From: Crocinitomix sp.
Lineage (GTDB): Bacteria; Bacteroidota; Bacteroidia; Flavobacteriales_D; Crocinitomicaceae
Direction: 5' to 3'
Assembly: GCA_020849935.1 (NCBI GenBank)
Contig: JADZFJ010000064.1
Coordinates: 1-9,167, forward strand
Length of the DNA: 9,167 nt
The first letter of the stretch is position 1. Each line of letters opens with the position of its first letter. Below the pieces are notes generated by a model. The model was given only the letters and a program-made list of their open reading frames with translations. It was not told the DNA's origin and searched no databases. Position numbers and translations under genes: made by a program. Of this stretch, positions 5,381 to 9,167 are shown in pieces.

Positions 5381-8260
5381 ATGAAATTTCAAGATAGACA
5401 TATTGGGCCAAACGATGCCGAAAAATCCGAAATGTTAGAAGCAATTGGTTTAAAATCATTAGACGAACTAATTGAGAAAACCGTTCCTAGTCAAATTCGA
5501 TTAAAAAGTCCACTTAATTTACAAGCGGCAATGACAGAGTTTGAGTACCTCAACCACATGAAGGAAAAAGGTGCTAAAAATAAAGTTTATACCAACTTTT
5601 TAGGACAGGGCTACTTCGGAACCATCGTACCAAGTGTTAATTTAAGAAATATTTTCGAAAATCCAGGATGGTACACAGCCTACACCCCTTACCAAGCAGA
5701 AATAGCACAAGGTCGTTTAGAGGCTTTGTTGAATTTCCAAACCATGGTAATGGATTTAACAAAAATGGACATCGCCAACGCTTCGTTGTTGGACGAAGGA
5801 ACAGCAGCTGCCGAAGCAATGATTATGTTCTTTAATTTAAGATCACGCGATCAAAAAGCAGACAATGCCGTAAAATTCTTCCTTTCAAATACCTGCTACG
5901 CACAAACTATCGATGTTGTGATCGGTCGTGCCGAAGCTATGGGAATCACTGTTGATCTTGGAAATCCTGACGAATTTAAACCGTCTAAAGAATATTTTGG
6001 GGCTTGCGTACAATATCCAGATTCGTTTGGTAAAGTAGGCGACCTTTCCGACTTTATTGAAAATGCACATGCGTTTGATATTAAAGTAGGTGTAGCATCC
6101 GATTTAATGGCCTTGGTCGTCTTAACCCCTCCGGGTAAATGCGGTGCCGATGCTGTTTTTGGAAACACTCAACGTTTTGGGGTGCCAATGGGCTTTGGTG
6201 GACCACATGCAGCATTTTTAGCTACCCGCGACGATTATAAACGCCAATTACCAGGTCGAATCATCGGAGTGTCAATTGATGCTGAAGGAAATTATGCCCT
6301 CCGAATGGCCTTGCAAACCCGCGAGCAACACATCAAACGTGATAAAGCAACCTCCAATATTTGCACCGCACAAGCACTTTTAGCCATCATGGCAAGTATG
6401 TATGCGGTTTATCACGGACCAAAACAATTACGCAAAATCGCTATCGAAATGCACTTAAAAGCAGTGTATGTCGAAAAACAATTAAAAGAAATGGGCTATA
6501 CTTCCCTCAACGGAAGTTATTTCGATACCTTACATATCCAAACTCCTGCTAACTTATCTACTGAAAAAGTAAAAACAGTGGCGCTTAGCAAAGGGTTAAA
6601 TTTACGCTATGTAAACGACCGTGAACTTACCATTTCATTGGACGAATCTACCACCAACCAAAGTTTACAATTGTTGTTAACTGTTATGGCAGAAGCTATT
6701 GGCAAAACAGCAAGCACTGTAAACGATCAATGGCAATCAGAAAAATGCCCGCTTGCCGCAGGATTACACCGATCAGATAAAATTTTAGATTTTGCGGTAT
6801 TTAACACCTACCATTCCGAATCAAAAATGATGCGGTATATTAAAAGTTTAGAAAATAAAGACATCTCTTTGGTACATTCAATGATTGCATTAGGTTCATG
6901 TACCATGAAATTAAATGCAGCCAGCGAATTAATGCCTTTGTCTTGGCCAGAATTTGCCAATATTCACCCGCATACACCAGAAAATCAAGTGGCGGGTTAT
7001 ACCGAAATTTTATCCGAATTAGCTTCTGATTTATGTGAAATTACCGGATTTGCAGGAATGTCAATGCAACCAAATTCAGGTGCGCAAGGCGAATATGCCG
7101 GACTCATGGTCATTCGTGCGTATCACCATGCCAATGGCGATTTCCACCGAAACATCTGTTTAATTCCTTCCTCAGCACACGGAACAAATCCAGCCTCTGC
7201 AGTAATGGCGGGTATGGAAGTAATCGTCACCAAATGCGATGAAAACGGAAATATCGATGTACAAGATTTAAAAGAAAAAGCAGAACTTCACAAAGCTAAT
7301 TTATCGTGTTTAATGGTCACTTATCCATCTACACACGGGGTTTACGAAGAATCTATTATTGAAATCACTTCCATCGTTCACGCCAATGGCGGACAAGTGT
7401 ATATGGATGGAGCAAACATGAACGCGCAAGTGGGGTTAACAAATCCTGGAAACATTGGCGCCGATGTTTGTCACTTAAACTTACACAAAACCTTTGCCAT
7501 TCCTCACGGAGGCGGAGGCCCAGGAATGGGACCAATTGGCGTAGCAAAACATTTAGTACCATTTTTACCCGGAAATCCAAACGCCAATCCTGCCGATGCA
7601 GCCAAAGAAATTCGTTCAATTTCTGCCGCAAAATACGGAAGCGCCTTGGTATCCTTAATCTCTTACGGATACATCAAAATGTTGGGTGGAGAAGGCTTAA
7701 AAGCATCTACCGAAAACGCTATTTTAAATGCCAATTATTTACGTGTAAAATTAGCACCGCATTACCCAATTTTATATACAGGTAAAAACGGAACCGTAGC
7801 ACACGAAATGATTGCCGATTGCCGCGAATTCAAAAAAACTGCCGGAGTTGAGGTTGGAGACATTGCAAAACGTTTAATCGATTATGGATTTCACGCACCA
7901 ACTGTTTCATTCCCAGTGGCAGGAACGTTAATGATCGAACCAACAGAAAGCGAAGACAAAGCAGAGTTAGATCGATTCATTGAAGCCTTAATTTCAATCA
8001 GAAAAGAAATTGAAAACATTGCCGTACTTGGTTTAGATCACGAAAATAACTTATTGCACAATGCACCGCACACAGCAGCTTGCTTAATTGCCGACGAATG
8101 GAAAATGCCATACAGCCGTCAAGAAGCAGCTTACCCAGTAAGTTATTTACAATCGTCAAAATACTTCTCACCCGTTCGCCGCATCGACAACGCACACGGC
8201 GACCGCAACTTAGTGTGCAGCTGCACCCCAATCGAGGCTTATATCGAGACTTCGATTTAG
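5381..8260 (+). CDS. gcvP: glycine dehydrogenase (aminomethyl-transferring), P-protein of the glycine cleavage system
   Basis: The pyridoxal-phosphate enzyme that decarboxylates glycine and passes the aminomethyl group to the lipoyl arm of the H-protein, in the cytoplasm. At 959 residues it is the fused single-chain form, close to the E. coli protein (957). The N-terminus has the typical FQDRHIGP block (residues 3-10) and FLGQGYFGT near 73-81. The two homologous halves are both present. The second half carries GSCTMKLN (505-512), the PLP-binding lysine K703 in NLHKTF, and the glycine-rich HGGGGPGMGP (709-718). The C-terminus ends with the conserved NAHGDRNLVCSC segment. No disruption is seen, so it should be active. 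It has its own candidate promoter and a strong terminator and appears monocistronic; gcvT and gcvH are not in the window. The start ATG matches the family N-terminus exactly. Confidence 0.98.
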   Translation: MKFQDRHIGPNDAEKSEMLEAIGLKSLDELIEKTVPSQIRLKSPLNLQAAMTEFEYLNHMKEKGAKNKVYTNFLGQGYFGTIVPSVNLRNIFENPGWYTAYTPYQAEIAQGRLEALLNFQTMVMDLTKMDIANASLLDEGTAAAEAMIMFFNLRSRDQKADNAVKFFLSNTCYAQTIDVVIGRAEAMGITVDLGNPDEFKPSKEYFGACVQYPDSFGKVGDLSDFIENAHAFDIKVGVASDLMALVVLTPPGKCGADAVFGNTQRFGVPMGFGGPHAAFLATRDDYKRQLPGRIIGVSIDAEGNYALRMALQTREQHIKRDKATSNICTAQALLAIMASMYAVYHGPKQLRKIAIEMHLKAVYVEKQLKEMGYTSLNGSYFDTLHIQTPANLSTEKVKTVALSKGLNLRYVNDRELTISLDESTTNQSLQLLLTVMAEAIGKTASTVNDQWQSEKCPLAAGLHRSDKILDFAVFNTYHSESKMMRYIKSLENKDISLVHSMIALGSCTMKLNAASELMPLSWPEFANIHPHTPENQVAGYTEILSELASDLCEITGFAGMSMQPNSGAQGEYAGLMVIRAYHHANGDFHRNICLIPSSAHGTNPASAVMAGMEVIVTKCDENGNIDVQDLKEKAELHKANLSCLMVTYPSTHGVYEESIIEITSIVHANGGQVYMDGANMNAQVGLTNPGNIGADVCHLNLHKTFAIPHGGGGPGMGPIGVAKHLVPFLPGNPNANPADAAKEIRSISAAKYGSALVSLISYGYIKMLGGEGLKASTENAILNANYLRVKLAPHYPILYTGKNGTVAHEMIADCREFKKTAGVEVGDIAKRLIDYGFHAPTVSFPVAGTLMIEPTESEDKAELDRFIEALISIRKEIENIAVLGLDHENNLLHNAPHTAACLIADEWKMPYSRQEAAYPVSYLQSSKYFSPVRRIDNAHGDRNLVCSCTPIEAYIETSI

Positions 8261-8285
8261 GTTTTAGAAAATTGATTTTGAAAAG

Positions 8286-8319
8286 TCCCTCCAAAAGGTT
8301 TTTGGGGGGATTTTTTTTT
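8286..8319 (+). terminator. strong intrinsic terminator of gcvP
   Basis: TCCCTCCAAAA (8286-8296) pairs with TTTTGGGGGGA (8300-8310): 11 pairs including one G-U, with a three-base loop. A run of nine T follows immediately (8311-8319). It lies 25 bases after the gcvP stop codon and is a textbook rho-independent terminator. Confidence 0.9.
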
Positions 8320-8334
8320 GGGGTTGGATAATAG

Positions 8335-8388
8335 TGGCTGGAGGATGAGAAGTGTCAAGGACATTATTTCGTTCTGCCAAAGCGCTGG
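8335..8388 (+). pseudogene. possible tiny relic of an IS5-type transposase
   Basis: Read in the frame of 8335, this stretch gives WLEDEKCQGHYFVLPKRW before a TAG at 8389. FVLPKRW (8368-8388) resembles the conserved F-V-V-L-P-K/R-R-W-V-V-E-R segment near the end of IS5-family DDE transposases. A one-base frame change just after the Trp codon would add Val-Glu (GTA GAA at 8388-8393), extending the resemblance. If real, only about 20 codons survive, with a frameshift and no recognisable inverted repeats. The match is short and recognised from memory, so chance remains possible. Confidence 0.28.
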
Positions 8389-8392
8389 TAGA

Positions 8393-8422
8393 AGCAATTT
8401 ACTAAAAAGAGAGTGATTTGCT
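8393..8422. repeat. imperfect inverted repeat in the convergent spacer
   Basis: AGCAATTTACT (8393-8403) and AGTGATTTGCT (8412-8422) can form an 11-position stem with one mismatch and one G-U around an eight-base loop. It lies between the 3' ends of gcvP and the minus-strand gene. On the minus strand it comes 23 bases after the stop codon, so it could stabilise that transcript's end, but no T-run follows, so it is not called a terminator. Confidence 0.35.
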
Positions 8423-8445
8423 TATTTGTGTTCATCTCCTTTACA

Positions 8446-9075
8446 TTAGTCCCTAAATTTAAGCTCTGATGCCTCGTGTTTATCTAACCAGTCATTAGTT
8501 ATATCCATAATTTTATTTATGAATTTGTGGAACGACTTAAAATCTTTAAACTCGTCTCCTTGGGGGACATAATAGTTTGGGTTTAAATAATCTTTATTAT
8601 TGCATATGATTAAATAAGTATCGGCCACTTGAGGTGTTTCAATTTTTTCAGTTGAACGGAACCATAACTTTTTAAGTTCAACATATATTTCTTCAGGTAA
8701 AAATGGATCTCCAATCAAGGACATGAAGATAAAATGATTGAATGCATCTTCTTGTATGATCAACTTGGTGTCCATTGTGAAAATCGAATGTCCTATAAAG
8801 GAATGTTCTTGCATTAATTTCTCGGAACGCAATTGAGTTAAGTATAATAATGCCGAACCACCACCTCCGCCATATGCCTGCCAAGAAACTGTGATAATAG
8901 ATGATGAAAATGCTTTCATGAATTGACTTACAACTTCAAACTGTCTGTCTTTTACACTTTTTTTAAAAGAAATTTTCTTAGCGAGCAAATACGCCATGAG
9001 TGAGATTACCAATGAAGCAATCGCGATTAATGTCTGTGAAATATCAGACCATTTAAAACTGTCGTCTACGCACAT
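8446..9075 (-). CDS. hypothetical single-pass membrane protein
   Basis: A 209-residue protein I do not recognise. After a short acidic start it has one hydrophobic helix at about residues 14-32 (LIAIASLVISLMAYLLA). A strongly basic stretch follows (KKISFKKSVKDR, about 33-44). By the positive-inside rule this places the remaining 165 residues in the cytoplasm as a tail-like domain. That domain includes an unusual run of five glycines (69-73, in AYGGGGGSALLY) and a Lys/Asp/Phe-rich C-terminus near 165-200. There are no cysteine clusters or obvious catalytic motifs. The layout, one N-terminal anchor followed by KDRQFEVVSQ and a helical domain, is common among poorly characterised accessory-region proteins, which gives no function. 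It runs opposite to gcvP. No TAnnTTTG promoter is visible in the 92 bases upstream, so it may be transcribed from a gene beyond the window edge. Confidence 0.75.
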   Translation of the reverse strand: MCVDDSFKWSDISQTLIAIASLVISLMAYLLAKKISFKKSVKDRQFEVVSQFMKAFSSSIITVSWQAYGGGGGSALLYLTQLRSEKLMQEHSFIGHSIFTMDTKLIIQEDAFNHFIFMSLIGDPFLPEEIYVELKKLWFRSTEKIETPQVADTYLIICNNKDYLNPNYYVPQGDEFKDFKSFHKFINKIMDITNDWLDKHEASELKFRD

Positions 9076-9167
9076 TTGTTGTGTTTTGTTCTGTCCTTAT
9101 ACATTGCTTTTAATTGTTTTGATCCTAATCGACGTTTTTCTATGTTGCTTCTGTGGCGGAAAAATGG
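9066..9167 (-). CDS. possible C-terminal end of an upstream gene, cut by the window edge
   Basis: On the minus strand one frame is open from the window edge for 33 codons to a TAG at 9066-9068. It encodes a very basic tail ending KAMYKDRTKHNKCA. The stop overlaps the next gene's start as ATGTGCGTAG, a 10-base overlap typical of translationally coupled genes, and no promoter is visible between them. Against it, 33 open codons can occur by chance, and a plus-strand frame is open here as well. Family unknown. Confidence 0.27.
   Translation of the reverse strand, partial: PFFRHRSNIEKRRLGSKQLKAMYKDRTKHNKCA

Noticed and set aside
7365..7785. Overlapping open frames on both strands inside gcvP
   Set aside because: They lie wholly inside a highly conserved part of gcvP around the PLP lysine and read as Arg/Lys/Cys-rich noise.
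7998..8331. Open frames crossing the gcvP 3' end and its terminator
   Set aside because: They are out of frame with gcvP, end in or run through the terminator hairpin, and have low-complexity, Arg-rich translations.
8446..9075. Integron gene cassette with attC sites flanking the minus-strand gene
   Set aside because: I looked for RYYYAAC and GTTRRRY core sites in both flanks and found no convincing paired set; the 8393-8422 inverted repeat lacks these cores.
9061..9167. Plus-strand open frame at the right edge, reading FDPNRRFSMLLLWRKN near its end
   Set aside because: It looks protein-like, but it has no convincing start and runs back antisense through the membrane-protein gene, so coding cannot be supported without sequence beyond the edge.
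1..9167. tRNA or rRNA genes, CRISPR arrays and long tandem repeats
   Set aside because: None was seen on either strand: no cloverleaf-like tail or T-loop pattern in the spacers, and no regularly spaced repeats.

Overview
This window looks like ordinary chromosome from a Bacteroidota bacterium, most likely of the Flavobacteriia. The base composition is AT-rich, genes start without Shine-Dalgarno sequences after A-rich leaders, one promoter fits the flavobacterial TTG/TAnnTTTG pattern, and the proteins resemble Bacteroidota family members (DUF3109 cysteine protein, S41 peptidase beside rnpA, O-antigen ligase with a long periplasmic loop). Genus and species cannot be fixed from the sequence alone.

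Layout. Bases 1-786 hold the 3' part of a gene of unknown function with faint WG-repeat-like character. A short spacer with a strong hairpin (827-852) follows. Next comes a tight four-gene, same-strand cluster: a cysteine-rich DUF3109 protein (874-1467), the RNase P protein RnpA (1478-1879, apparently started by TTG), a secreted PDZ/S41 C-terminal processing peptidase (1894-3561), and an O-antigen ligase-like membrane protein (3562-5112) whose ATG directly abuts the peptidase stop codon. The cluster ends in a GC-rich structured spacer (about 5128-5226) with a hairpin, a terminator-like hairpin plus T-run, and a second copy of CCCCCCAA. The glycine decarboxylase gene gcvP (5381-8260) then stands alone, with its own candidate promoter and a strong intrinsic terminator (8286-8319).

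After that terminator the character changes. A short stretch (8335-8388) reads like a tiny relic of an IS5-type transposase. Beyond it, on the minus strand, is a 209-residue single-pass membrane protein of unknown function (8446-9075), possibly preceded by an overlapping gene that runs off the window. This right end is the most accessory-looking part.

How the genes relate. The cluster mixes RNA processing (RnpA), envelope proteolysis (S41 peptidase) and surface glycan assembly (ligase). This looks like a housekeeping transcription unit rather than a dedicated pathway. GcvP is the decarboxylating subunit of the glycine cleavage system; no other gcv gene is present. I found no convincing previously undescribed system. 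The best leads are the structured 5128-5226 spacer, the zero-gap peptidase/ligase junction, and the unknown membrane protein beside a transposase relic.
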